Translations under genes and position numbers: made by a program
Origin: Saccoglossus kowalevskii
Lineage: Eukaryota > Hemichordata > Enteropneusta > Harrimaniidae
Direction: 5' to 3'
DNA: 24,783 nucleotides
NCBI RefSeq assembly: GCF_000003605.2
Contig: NW_003126886.1
Span: forward strand, 113,680-138,462
In this document: piece by piece, positions 1-10,181 of the stretch
Numbering within the stretch: position 1 is the stretch's first letter
Layout: every line of letters begins with the position of its first letter
The notes under the pieces: generated by a model
What the model was told of the DNA's origin: nothing
The model's input: the letters and a program-made list of their open reading frames with translations, nothing else
The model's database searches: none

Positions 1-385
1 TATGATCTATGTACTAAATTTGAGTGAAAACTGACAAAGCATGTCCAAAATACACATTTTCAAAAAACAAGATGGACTGCCAGTCGGCCATCTTTGACCC
101 AATTGTGAAATAAATCGTCATGGACATGTATCTGAATATGTATAATCTATGTACCAAGTTTGAATGAAAACTGACAAAGCATGTCCAAAATAAAACATTT
201 TCAAAAAACAAGATGGCTGCCAGTCGGCCATTTTGAATCAAATCGCTAAACCACTGCCTGTGCACATGTCCCACATAAAGTACTAGGCACATGCAAAGAT
301 TCTGGGATACGACTCTGAACGGACGCACAGACTGAGACCGAATTATAAGTCCCCGTTTACGGACTTCGTCTGAACGGGGACTAAT
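1..385 (+). repeat. Dispersed AAGATGGCTGCC..GCCATTTTGAATC repeat, tandem monomers with foldback end
   Basis: Two monomers of about 140 bp lie in tandem: the segment around 21 (TGAGTGAAAACTGACAAAGC) recurs at 161 with one mismatch. Each contains a GATGG..GCCAGTCGGCCAT core (about 71-92 and 212-233). The copy ends in ggacgcacagactgagacc and then a hairpin at 348-382. Its 5' side is cut by the window edge. Related copies sit at 3115-3435, 9340-10130 and 24520-24783, all in the same orientation. The family is not identified, and no protein is encoded. Confidence 0.75.
348..382. repeat. Perfect 10-bp inverted repeat (hairpin) closing the repeat copy
   Basis: AGTCCCCGTT (348-357) and AACGGGGACT (373-382) pair perfectly around a 15-nt loop. 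Including flanks TTAT and ATAA, the arms extend to about 15 bp with one mismatch. This looks like the terminal foldback of a non-autonomous element. The worn ends of other copies (cagggaccaac at about 10104, cagggactgatg at about 3423) keep only GGGAC. Confidence 0.7.
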
Positions 386-1161
386 AATACTACAGGATTT
401 AAAAATTAACGCCCAGTTAATATCTAGCTATTTATCTATCATTTTATGACCAGTCAGTCCAGTTCTAAATCAAATTATTGATTCAGTTTCGATCTTGTTT
501 AACAGAATGCTAGAGGCTGCCACGAATAACTTTTACATGATTGGTACATGTTATGGAAGAGATTTGGATTATACAACTGGGTGAACTGAGAGTGAAATTG
601 TTTGAAGATTGGCTGAATTGGTTATGCCTGTGTGCTAAATCAGTCAAATTATTATTTCAACCTAATTTGCAAAAATAAAGTAATTCACAGTAGTAAAAAT
701 AAAATCCTTGCACCAAAACAAACATTCAGGTTTTAATGTTGGCCAATGAGATGCGATTTCTAAAAAAGCATATATAGTAGTTATTACATTACCGGTAAGT
801 GCACATTTCTGAAAGTGAATTGACACTTGAGACAGTCAACTAAGCATCACTGGGAATACACTTTGAAGAATTTGTGTAATTCTATGGCAATCACAGATTG
901 AAAAGTGTGCTGAATATTAGATTAGTAGTCCTCACAAAACTACACACATCTTGTTACACATATATACAAATCACTGTCAATAGTTGTGTTCACGTTACAC
1001 GAAGTACGGGCTAAGATTTAAGCTGATTTAGGCTTATCTAGCATATTTGCATTTTGGCTAGACCCAATTGCGTCCACGCACAGGGAGGGCCAGTCGTTAG
1101 CACGGGCTAAAGGGTGCCATCAGTCGGTGACCTTTGGTAAGCCGCTATTTACGAACGAAAA

Positions 1162-1475
1162 ATGGATGACACGCGCGAGGTTCTATTTCTGCTGCTGGCA
1201 TGTTTCGTTCTAAATTTGAAGCGACGTGCACAGGAACGCGAGAGAAGACAGACCCAACTTATTTGGATGCACATAAACAGTATACAACGGTCGTAACAGA
1301 ATAGAGTGTTATTAATGCATGTCGTAGACAGCGAACCAAATTTATTTTGTCTACGATTGGAGCTGCTGTACGCTCTACTACTAGAGTGACCCGATTGGTG
1401 TGGAAGCGAGCGCGGAGTAATGACTGGTGGAATAGTGTCGTTATACGAACATGGGACAATTTTCACACCCAAAGG
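1162..1475 (+). pseudogene. Decayed N-terminal fragment of a possible PIF/Harbinger-like transposase
   Basis: From the ATG at 1162 a 44-residue frame reads MDDTREVLFLLLACFVLN then KRRAQERERRQ before a stop at 1294-1296. After a frame change, another frame (from about 1347) gives WKRARSNDWWNSVVIRTW (about 1401-1454). The pattern of a Leu-rich acidic start, then an Arg-rich run, then DWW..VV, resembles the region ahead of the catalytic domain in animal Harbinger transposases, from my memory of the family. No catalytic DDE residues are present. Internal stop, frameshift and missing C-terminus make it a pseudogene. It lies inside the inverted repeats of the 983-1685 element. Confidence 0.4.
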
Positions 1476-1490
1476 TCGCCGCAGAGGGCG

Positions 1491-1665
1491 CTTAGCCCTG
1501 GGCTAAGCGTTCGCGCATACTTCGTTAGCCCGTGCCAAGGTCTAGACCGCGTCTTAAATTCGGATCAGATTTAACCCGTACTTAACATTCCTTAGCCCGT
1601 GCTAAGCGTTCACGCACGTTTTCTTGGCACGGGCTAAGGAATTTGACCTCTTAGCCCATGCTAAG
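1491..1665. repeat. Array of five CTTAGCNCGNGCTAAG palindromes
   Basis: Near-palindromes occur at 1491-1507 (CTTAGCCCTGGGCTAAG), 1524-1539, 1591-1606 (CTTAGCCCGTGCTAAG), 1623-1638 and 1650-1665, with a sixth at 1097-1110 near the other end of the element. GCGTTCNCGCA segments follow two of them (1506-1516 and 1604-1615). They may be transposase-binding sub-terminal sites. Confidence 0.7.
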
Positions 1666-3114
1666 GAGCTGTGCGTGAATGCAACTAATATGGCACCATA
1701 TATTGATATTTGCATTAGTCTATGTTGATTTGAAATTTCAATATCCCAGATTATGGAAACGCTTATTTTAATTAATTAAAGGCACTTATGACTGCAGCTA
1801 AATTTCATCACTAATTCTGTAAGCAGGTTTAGACCCACAGCATCATTCAGTGATTGAAACATACCAATGGCACTGTACAATTTTTACATGATGTTATTAA
1901 AACTACTGAATATTATTATTATTTAAACATCTGATTTCAATTTCAATTTGATATTAATGTGCAATTCCGTTTGTCCGTCTGTTGCACTTATAGTGCTACA
2001 TACTTTGAGTAACATGCAAAACATGTTACACAATTAATTTACTAACACTGTGCTACCATGTATGTGCAGTCAAGTGAATATAACAAAGTGAATGAAGGAG
2101 TCAGACTTGTAAGATAGATGATGGTAATTATGCCACTGATATTTTATAATGTCTGTCTGTTATATTATTAACTTGTCTGCATTGGATGCAGACTACAGAG
2201 TTTGAACTATGGTTATTCTGAGGGAAACCTAAAATTTATGAAATGCTCTAAATTAGGAAAGAAAGAAAATTTCCTGAGTACTCTGAAGAGCATCTAGGCC
2301 TCAATTTCTAGCTCTTATCCACTCTTCAAAAATACTAAAGTTTAATATTCAGGAAAAAATTTTGAAGTGAAATTAAACGTTTTTGTTTTTTGGACAAGAG
2401 TCATGTTTTGTAATCTAGGCTTAAAATTGTGAACATTTAATGGTGTCAAAGTTGATTCTAATAAAATTTTGATAACACAAGTTTACATTTTTAACAATTT
2501 CATCAAATATAAATATTTCATAAGATAAATTTTGACCACTCAATAAAACCCCAGTGAATGTAGCTGTTACACAGCATGGTTATTAATATGTCAACTACCT
2601 ACATTTAAATGTTGTAATTTAAGAGATGATCAATCACTTTTATCCTAATCAATGAATAGATGATGGTAATTTATCAGACCCCCAAAAAAATTTCATCCAC
2701 GATACAAGGCAACAAAACCTTTAATCTTCTGCAATTGACGAATACGAGAGTCAAATATATAGGACAAGCACTAAATGTACAACAAAAAGGTTTTAATCTA
2801 TCTCTATTATGTTCACAAGTGACCTACTTTTTTGAATGAATATTTTGAAAACACAGGATATTGAGAATCCCCTCCACTATGATTGAAGCAATCAAAATAT
2901 ACATGCAATGAATAAAGCAATAACTGACTAAATTCATTTTGATGAATGAGTGGAATTAATAGGAATGGAGTTCAGGACAAATGTGTTTTTCACATCAAAT
3001 GAATGCAGCTTGGCACTTGCCACTGTACAATTGAAAATCAATTTTTCAGGAATTTTTCAGGAATTTGACAAATATTTTTGTTTAAAAAACAAACAAATGG
3101 CCACCAAGAAAACA

Positions 3115-3435
3115 TAATTATGTGCATCAAAGTTCATATCATGATCGACGTTGGTACCAAGTATGAATGAAATTTATTCAGGCATGACAGATTGATTGGT
3201 TCTGGAATGGCGGAAATGCTTGATTTCAAAGAATTGTTAGCACTAAAATTGACCTTGATTGACCAACTTGTATCAGATCACAAAAAAAATGTGTATATAT
3301 ATTCCAAGATGTACAGATGCGTGTGTGAAGTTTAAAATATGATCTGTCAAGGCATGTCAGTGATACAGGTGTGGATGAACAAATGGACAAACCACAAGTT
3401 CAAGTTTACAAATTTCATCCAACAGGGACTGATGA
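3115..3435 (+). repeat. Degenerate copy of the GCCATTTTGAATC repeat
   Basis: Shares the ordered words of the better copies: tgtgcatcaa, gttggtaccaagtatgaatg, ggaaatgcttgattt, ttagcactaaaat, atcagatcac, gcgtgtgtgaagttt and the terminal cagggactgatg. It is in the same orientation as the other copies. The GGCC core is partly lost. Confidence 0.6.
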
Positions 3436-3506
3436 AGCATTCTATAGTTTTATTATGTTTCTACTTTCTATAATTTTATTACCATAAAATCTTTAATGTG
3501 GCGTCA

Positions 3507-4184
3507 CTCTAATTTAGGCGTCAAAGAAGAGTGAAAGGCCTTTAATTTGGTTCTAAAGTAGTTGTCACGAAATGTTGAAAAACTAGTCAATCAAAAAACA
3601 TGTTTGTATTTTCAAAAAAAATACTTAGTATATTTAATGTAACATGCAGTATTAAGTATAGCCTAAAAGAAGTTTCCAATAATGATCAACATTTGGGTAG
3701 CACAACCCAGTTATGTGCTGTTTCACAAGGGAATAACTTATTTGCTTTCAAAATGTTGCAATTGTTGATTATTACTCAGTGGTGATTATAATAACGTACA
3801 AAACATAAATTCGATGGATTGTTATGAAATGCAAATAAAATTCAACTTAGTTTCCTCGCAAGCAAACGTTTTTAGTCGCATACCAACGCTTGATGAGAGA
3901 GAAAACCAGCCTTTTTCCTTATACAAAGCTGACCTGAAACTGTTCTTTGACCTCATACGTCAAGTCACTAATTAACCAATCAAAAAAGTGTATGGTGCCA
4001 ACATGGGTCAAATTTTCCAAAGACAAACTAAGTTTAAGAAGAATTTTATACTTTATATGGTGATAACAGCTCAATGTCGAAACTAAGTTTACCCATTCAC
4101 ACGAGCCACAATAAACATTGTATTTTTGAATAGGGGTCAATCAGGAAAGATTGAAATGTTCGATAAATGACTCCTAAATTAGAG
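3507..4184. mobile_element. 678-bp element with 17-bp terminal inverted repeats
   Basis: CTCTAATTTAGGCGTCA (3507-3523) is mirrored by TGACTCCTAAATTAGAG (4168-4184), 16 of 17 bases. The interior encodes nothing recognisable, so it would be a non-autonomous element. I see no convincing target-site duplication. Its inner part (about 3665-4130) is related to 5375-5935 and to 17390-17840, sharing TTAACCAATCA and GATAACAGCTCA-type words. Confidence 0.55.
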
Positions 4185-5049
4185 ATTTTACGATACAGAA
4201 TATTTTAAATGACTACCTTCTCTCCTCACACTGGTTATTGATATAGGCCATTAGTTTAAATAGGAGCTTGGGTGTATACTTAAATATTGATGTGCTCAAA
4301 GATCACAGCATTCTGAGTATTATGGTTGGGCTTCCACAAACTCTTCACCAGTCACTAATGGTGAATAAATTGTGTCTCTCATCCCTAATTTCAAACCATG
4401 AATTATATTCTGCAAAAAATGGCATTTTAAAGCAGGTGCCAGAAATGTAAATCAAAACAAAAGGGAAATGTATTGCTTGGTGTATTTCAATTTCTTGCAC
4501 AAATCATGAGTTTTTTAAGTTCTCCTGAAGCGTCAAGTTAGTTGGCTGAACAAGTTTGGAATTGACAATGCTGGCGAAGTGGTTTTAACTATTTTATCAT
4601 TACCATAAGCCAAGAATTTATTACAGATCAATTGATAATAATGAAACAGTACATGTTAAAGTTAATTATTCGTTAAACTTTATTTGATGGTCTGAATATG
4701 AATGAATTGTGGAAAATATAACACTAGTAAATGTGCATATTTTTGATTTTCAGTGTGCTAGAATATATTAGTGACTATTGTGGCTTCTTGATTATGGGAT
4801 TTTATTTCGTTTGCTAACACTTTGAATAATAATTCACAAATTTGGGTCCTTAAATATATCTCACAATTTCCTTTGGGAATTTCAGAAACATTCATTATAA
4901 TTTTGTCTTTAAGCACAATACTGGAAATCACTGGCAATACAAACTATGTTGGAAGGACATAGGGTTATCACATGACAAATAAAACCCATGTTAGGTAGAA
5001 TGGCAGATTTTGTGTTGCAATAATTAAGCATGCAGAACATTAGATAGCG

Positions 5050-5374
5050 TTGGTGCCCCACCCAACATTCAAAAATAACCACTTACCAGACTCTGCCGTA
5101 AATTCACCCATCCGAAAAACCGCGCTGGTGGGCCCTTATTTGGGGTTAAAAATTTCAAAAAAAGATCAAATATTTTTGGGGGCTTATATTTTCATTGAAA
5201 AATCCACCTATGCCGATTTTCAATGCCGGCAGTTGGACTACCCAAAACGAAAGAAACTATTGCAGAAGCTAATTAAAAAAATTTTACATTTTTTTTCTTG
5301 GTGGATTAAGAAGTAGACCGCGCATCTTTCTCCAAAAAATCACATTAACCTCGTGTAGTAGCGAAAGTTTATTC
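5050..5374. repeat. Repeat-like segment containing GGGGGCTTATATT
   Basis: Carries gggcccttatttgggg (about 5131-5146) and ttgggggcttatattttc (about 5176-5193), words I associate with dispersed repeats of marine invertebrates. An 88-codon open frame runs 5050-5316, rich in Lys and Ile, with no domain I can recognise. I treat it as chance. It abuts the repeat copy that follows. Confidence 0.3.
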
Positions 5375-5935
5375 TAAAAGAGGTTTCAAATAAAAACAAT
5401 CATAACTGCATTGCTTATCGCAGCAGCGCAATCCGGTCATGTGATGTTTCACAATTGTTGAAAATTACCTAGGAATGATTATAATAACATGCAAAAAATA
5501 AATTCGTTGAATTGTTATGAAATGCAAATAAACTTTTTTCATCGTAAGTGAACGATTCTGATCGCATTTTCAACACTCGATGCTGTAGAAATGAATATCA
5601 GCCATGTTTTGACCTGACAAATCCCTAATTAACCAATACAAAAGATGGATGATGCAAACATGTTCAAATTACCATAACTCATTTAAATATGTTAATGTTA
5701 TTGAACAAAGCATGGAAGGGATTTGCCGATGTTGTACGATCTTTTGGCTTGGATTTTGATGGGAAAGCGGCATGACTTCTTTTTAAATAAAAAAATTAGT
5801 TGTTTTTAGAAGATAAACTGAGCATTTATAGAATTTAACATTGTTCATAGTGATAATAGCTCATTGTCAAAACGAAGCATAATAAACATCAATATTCTTG
5901 ACTACGACGAAACTTTTAGGCATCAGGAAGGTTAA
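5375..5935 (+). repeat. Second copy of the TTAACCAATCA repeat family
   Basis: Aligned by eye with 3665-4130. Shared segments include gtttcacaa, gattataataac.tgcaaaa, ttgttatgaaatgcaaata (about 5513-5531), attaaccaat (about 5627) and tgataatagctcattg. A part missing from the 3.5-kb copy (about 5755-5790, tttggcttggatttt) has a counterpart at about 17670. Ends are not defined. Confidence 0.5.
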
Positions 5936-6252
5936 AATAACACCTTAAAAAACTGCTGATCTCTTGGTCACATTTTATTTTTTTAAAAACCTGAACTGTC
6001 GTTTAACGGTCCAAGACGAGTTTACAGCAGAATACGTAACTACCTTTCTTATTTCAGCTAGCCTTTTTAGAGAATTTGACAATGAAATTTCCTGCCATAT
6101 TTAGAATATACATTGATTAAACTAAATTATTAGGTTGATAAGCTTATTATAACTTTGGAAAAAGCTAATAAATGTGAACAAAGACAGTGACCATTCTGGA
6201 TTAAAGTATAGGTGTACCCCTAGGACACTATTGCAGTGTATGTGTGTATGTA

Positions 6253-6332
6253 TTAGTGGTATTTCACTGGCTACGCCACGAGGACGTCTATCACCCATCC
6301 ACAGTTGGAGTAGAGTCAAGCTCAACAGGGGT
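6253..6332 (-). repeat. 28S rRNA-like fragment (retroposed, or a 28S-derived SINE part)
   Basis: Minus-strand sequence begins CCTGTTGAGCTTGACTCTA, identical to a universally conserved part of eukaryotic 28S rRNA. After a shortened, diverged middle that keeps TGTG..ATG..GGTG..AGA in order, it ends AGTGAAATACCACTA, again matching 28S. The roughly 80 bp compress about 100-110 nt of the rRNA. It is far too short and too altered to be a functional rRNA gene. Flanking sequence on both sides is not rRNA. Confidence 0.65.
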
Positions 6333-7111
6333 GGGTATATATTAGATATTTATTGTCTTTTCCTTTTTATTGCAATGTTTGCAATAACTTAGGGTCTAAA
6401 ATAAGAAATTTCATCCATCCATCGACAACCTGAGTAAGAGGTGGGTGGTGATTAATTTGTGTTGTAAAACAATTGTTCCGAGTTCAATCTTTTTTTTTCA
6501 TACATATCAGAGAAGGTTGTAAAGAAGTAACATACTAGGTACAGTTGTTAGCTTTATGAAATTAGTAAGAAAAAAATGTTACAGAGAATTACAGCATTTT
6601 TTATACTTGACATTAACAATGGATTGGTGGTTGAATAGCAAAGAGAAATTATCAATATTATAACTATTGAAGGGCCATGTTAGTTTTCCATGCATTATCA
6701 AGTTTGTAAATACCAATAGGAAATTTGTGATACAAAATAAATATTTATGCACAGGTAAATACCCGAAGAGATGGAAGAATCATATCCAGTTATCTGCACT
6801 CAATTAGCATAGTTCATGAGATGCAATTAAATATGTGTTCATAAAACAAATTGATTAGATAAGTCTCAAGGTACAAGGAACTGATCTCCAAGGAAGGCAT
6901 GTTTTAAAGGTTACATATCCCATCAGTACACAATATTTGGTCAAATTAAGCTAGAAATGATGTGCAGTAGCGGCTGTAAAAGTAACCAGAGTCTATGTAC
7001 ATCTGATAGTGTTTGAATGTACATTTGTTATATGAATACAATTGTGATAAATAAAGAATGTAGTATGAAAGGTCAGAGGTTGTCTTACCGTTGCATACAC
7101 GTTTTCATATA

Positions 7112-7220
7112 CCGTATTTGCTCTATTAGGAGCTCGTGTTTGACAGGTGTGTTGTATGGTCAAAATAAACCTTTAACTAATCCTGTACATATGAAATTTA
7201 TTTTAATAGAGTAAATACAG
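7112..7220. mobile_element. 109-bp MITE with TA duplication, copy 1
   Basis: CCGTATTTGCTCTATTA (7112-7128) is mirrored by TAATAGAGTAAATACAG (7204-7220), 15 of 17 bases. TA flanks both ends (7110-7111 and 7221-7222), as for Tc1/mariner-related elements. It lies about 95 bp into KANSL1 intron 2. A relative is at 15665-15782. Confidence 0.6.
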
Positions 7221-7308
7221 TAATGATGTAAACACTTACAATGATGTGCATCACGTTGATGATCATATAACCTTTTTTAAATTTAAACCCAACTAAAATG
7301 AAACCACC

Positions 7309-7316
7309 AAACTTAC
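7309..7316 (-). other. 5' splice donor of KANSL1 intron 2
   Basis: Minus-strand CAAG|GTAAGTTT directly follows the conserved HPVLSFPQ end. Homology to KANSL1 stops exactly here, although the reading frame stays open for another 38 or so hydrophobic codons, which supports this as the exon border. Confidence 0.88.
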
Positions 7317-8158
7317 CTTGAGGGAATGAGAGAACCGGATGAAAAGAATAGTCTAATAAAGAAACTTTTTCACTGAGAGGCATAACATCTGGATCTGAAG
7401 TCTGTGTATTATTGTATCTTCCACTGCACATAACGCACGGTGTAACAGGCACGCAACATCCACACCGCACTGAAGATAATTTTTGGGCTTTCCGACTCAC
7501 TTGGTGGAGTCCAAGTGAGCGCAGAAGCTTACGTTTTCTAAAATTTCGTATTGGTCTCGTCCTTGCTGCAGTTGAACCACAATCAGACACTGTTGCAGGA
7601 CTTGATCTGTCGGGTTCCAAACGCAAACGTTTACTCGCCGAATCCATGCAATTGCTATCCTGTGAATCCTGACTGTCGTTCAATAATTGATTTCCATGGG
7701 AGGCTGTGTTATCCACAAATCCATTCATGGGTGCCGGTGACTGTAATTTCCCTTGTACTGTCGTGTTAACTAATGGTGATCGAGGCAAACCCTTCTGCAC
7801 CGGTGAATAGAAGTTCTGAAGAGACTGATTAATTTTGGCAGTCTGCTTGTCAACGTTACTCATTAATGTAGACAAGTTGGACGGTGACATGTCATTTCGA
7901 CTTTCCAATTTAGCTATCTTTGCTTCTATCGGTGACAACTTTCTGCCAACAAGTCGACTAGTTCTAAGTTTCATAAGATCTTCAGGTGGAGACTGTTCTC
8001 CAAGTGATATCACTCCTTTTGTAGCTCGTATCTGCCTATAGATATCAGTCTGTTGTCTAATGCGATACTCCAAATCAGAAACTTGGGCCTGAAGCCATGT
8101 CCATCTACATGCCACTGATGCTCTGTCCATGGCCCACTTCCATAGTGCTCTTCTATGG
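7317..8158 (-). CDS. KANSL1: KANSL1 second coding exon, residues 420-700 (partial gene)
   Basis: The exon follows a TTTCAG acceptor, and its first base completes the Val codon begun in the previous exon. The join gives HVP-V-HRRALWKWAMDRA, then WLQAQVSDLEYRIRQQTDIY (about residues 441-460) and a KG..LGE segment, which is nearly identical to vertebrate KANSL1. A variable Ser-rich linker follows. AARTRP at residues 617-622 corresponds to the arginine-centred motif by which human KANSL1 docks on WDR5. Basic runs come next (RKRK at about 627-630). A Cys-rich stretch, CGCCVPVTPCVMC, spans about 652-664, where human has GCDVNPSCALC. The end reads HPVLSFPQ, matching human HPVLAFP. The donor is CAAG|GTAAGTTT and leaves one base of a codon (phase 1). 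Frame-open sequence past the donor is intron. The exon is 842 bp. Further exons, including the PEHE domain that binds KAT8, were not found and lie beyond the window. An apparent ATG at 8130 is internal, not a start. Confidence 0.94.
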
Positions 8159-8172
8159 CTGAAAGATCAATA
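8159..8172 (-). other. 3' splice acceptor of KANSL1 intron 1
   Basis: Minus-strand sequence reads ..TTGATCTTTCAG|CCATAG. The AG at 8160-8159 is preceded by a short pyrimidine-rich tract and restores the frame left open by the upstream exon, giving the conserved V-H-R-R..WKWA block. Confidence 0.9.
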
Positions 8173-9339
8173 CATGCACATCACTTAGTTCACTAGGAAA
8201 ATCAATCATTCAACACTTAATCCAGGAAGCAATTACAAAGCCAAGTATCTGTAACCATATCAAATTTTATCAAGGATTGAAGCTATTTTTATAAACTCAT
8301 AAAAATATTACTTCAAAACAACTTGTGCAAATCAACTAATTTACATTCAGTAATACATTGCATTTTAACAGACCAATTTGCTCAAATATGATCAATTTTG
8401 TTTTAACGAATAATTGTAAAACTATAATTATAGTCAGTGTCAATGTCATGGTCCTTGTTTGTATTTGTATTGTAGACCTGTGTGTAAACCAAGAAAACCA
8501 TGGTTTCCTGGCTGTATCAAATGCCCTATGATGAATGATGTTGTGCATGTATTATCCCAAGGAATGTAATGGAAACTGGAAACTTTCATTATGAAAATTA
8601 GTTCAAATTTGTGATGGTGAAAGTCACCAGAAAGTCATTTTCTTGATTGGCTCATGTAGCACACAGACCTAAATAAAGCTATAAAACAATGCTGCACCAT
8701 TCAAACAATGCATGAATATAATCAAGAAACCTGGTCATGATCTGTCAAATAAATATCACTATCACAAATGTTGACAGACCTTTTCAACCATACAAATCGT
8801 AAATTTACTCAAAATTGACATTTTCAAAGATGCTTGACTCATTGTCAATGTGGAACCTAGTTTAGCGACTACACTTTTTTTTTTAAACAGCAATGTACAA
8901 ATTTAAGAAATCAGATCTATTTAATGATGGCCAAATGTAGTACATATAAATGCATCACATGACCACAGTAGTATAATATACAACCATTAGTGTGCATTAA
9001 GGCAAACTTAAAGAGAATTTCAAATCCCAGTCATACACATTGACAGTGATAAACTGTCAGCAAACTATTCATTCTTTTGTACATTTTTTTCTATGACAAC
9101 CTAGTTGAAAAATAAATCAGGGAGTTGAATAAATCAGAGAGACTTTCTTCAATATGTGTAAATACAAATAATCTTAATCTAGACATGGGGAATAAAACAA
9201 GCCATGCATGGCACAGTCCCTGTTAGTTATCAAATTTAAGATATATAGTTTTGTTTATACAATGTAGTAATATAGCTGGAACATAAACATGTCAGAAATA
9301 TGATTATGATGATTGTTTAACATTAAAATTATTGACATT

Positions 9340-10130
9340 TGTATCTGATCATCAAACGCGTATTGAGAGATATTGCTCTGGAACAGCATGAATTAAAACA
9401 AAATCAGCCATTTTGAATATGTGTATAATGAATATATAAAATTTGAATATAATCAGTAAAAGCATTTAAGAAATATAGCTCTAGAAGCCCATTCATTAAA
9501 ACAAAATGGCCGCAAGTCAGCCATTCTGAATCAGATCTGAAAAACAAAGTGACATGCATCAGAAACCCGTAATGTCTAATGTATGTACCAAGTTTGAACA
9601 AAATCCATCCATAAATGCCAGAAATGCTTGCTATTTGATGATTTTTTAGCACAAAAATGGCCACCATTCAGCCATTTTTAATAGCATCGGCAAACCAATA
9701 TATATGTATATTTATGACATGATGTAAAATGAATATTTAAAATTTGAACATAATCAGTCAAAGCAAGTCAGAAATATAGCACTAGAACCACATTCATTAA
9801 AACAAAATGACCGCCAGTCAGCCATTTTAAATCTTATCTGAAGAACAAAATGATGTGCATCAAGGTCTTATAATGTCCAACGTATATACCAAGTTTGAAC
9901 AAAATCATGTAAACAGCCAAGAAATGCTTGATTTTGATGATTTTTAGCACAAAAATGGCCGCCATTTGGCCATCTTGAATCAGATCGTGCAACAAATTGA
10001 CGTGCATATGTATAATATCATGCATGATGTGTGTGTGAAGTTTGGTTGTGATTGGTCCAGGCATTTCTAAGTTACAAGTCCAGACGCACGGAGGTCAAAA
10101 CAGGGACCAACAATTCAAGGTATGTGGTCG
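9340..10130 (+). repeat. Block of four AAATGGCCGCC..GCCATTTTGAATC monomers
   Basis: Two about 301-bp dimers: the segment starting AATTTGAA at 9440 recurs at 9741 (aatttgaacataatcagtca). Each dimer holds two cores in which AAAATGGC pairs with GCCATTTT (near 9504, 9656, 9806 and 9954), so core spacing is about 150 bp. The block ends with gtgtgtgaagtttggttgtg, then gacgcacgg and cagggaccaac, the worn terminus of the family. Minus-strand frames here are by-products of the repeat. Confidence 0.75.
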
Positions 10131-10181
10131 ACACAGAATTTTATTTACAAGTTGACCATGTAAAAAAGATGAATATTAATT

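Larger units (their letters stand above)
983..1685. mobile_element. 703-bp inverted-repeat DNA element with sub-terminal palindromes
   Basis: The left end GTTGTGTTCACG (983-994) is mirrored by the right end CGTGAATGCAAC (1674-1685), 10 of 12 bases matching. The element is flanked by TA at 981-982 and 1686-1687; shifting the ends by one base gives AAT instead. Further inside, a CGACCTTTGG-type segment pairs with a mirrored partner (about 1127-1138 against 1467-1478). The ends carry at least six copies of a 16-bp palindrome related to CTTAGCCCGTGCTAAG. The middle encodes a broken fragment reminiscent of PIF/Harbinger transposases. I infer a deleted, immobile derivative of a DNA transposon. The superfamily is uncertain because Harbinger elements usually duplicate 3 bp. 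Confidence 0.6.
1..7316 (-). other. Start of KANSL1 intron 2, truncated by the window edge
   Basis: Everything below the donor at 7316 lacks recognisable KANSL1 coding sequence on the minus strand. I looked for the conserved sequence that follows the HPVLAFP block in vertebrates and for the PEHE domain, and saw neither. Stretches without any supported feature are about 386-982, 1686-3114, 4185-5049, 5961-6252 and 6333-7111, all AT-rich and low in coding potential. A short exon could be missed by eye. Confidence 0.7.

Noticed and set aside
5050-5316. 88-codon frame rich in Lys/Ile
   Set aside because: It overlaps a GGGGGCTTATATT repeat-like segment, has low-complexity composition and matches no family I know.
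6253-6332. Functional rRNA gene
   Set aside because: Only about 80 bp with an internally shortened middle. Flanks are not rDNA.
7198-7316. Continuation of the exon 2 reading frame past the donor (hydrophobic 39-residue tail)
   Set aside because: KANSL1 homology stops exactly at a consensus GTAAGTTT donor. The tail is AT-rich intron sequence that happens to stay open.
9404-10064. Two similar minus-strand frames of 87 and 76 codons
   Set aside because: Their resemblance to each other comes from the underlying tandem repeat monomers, not from a gene duplication.
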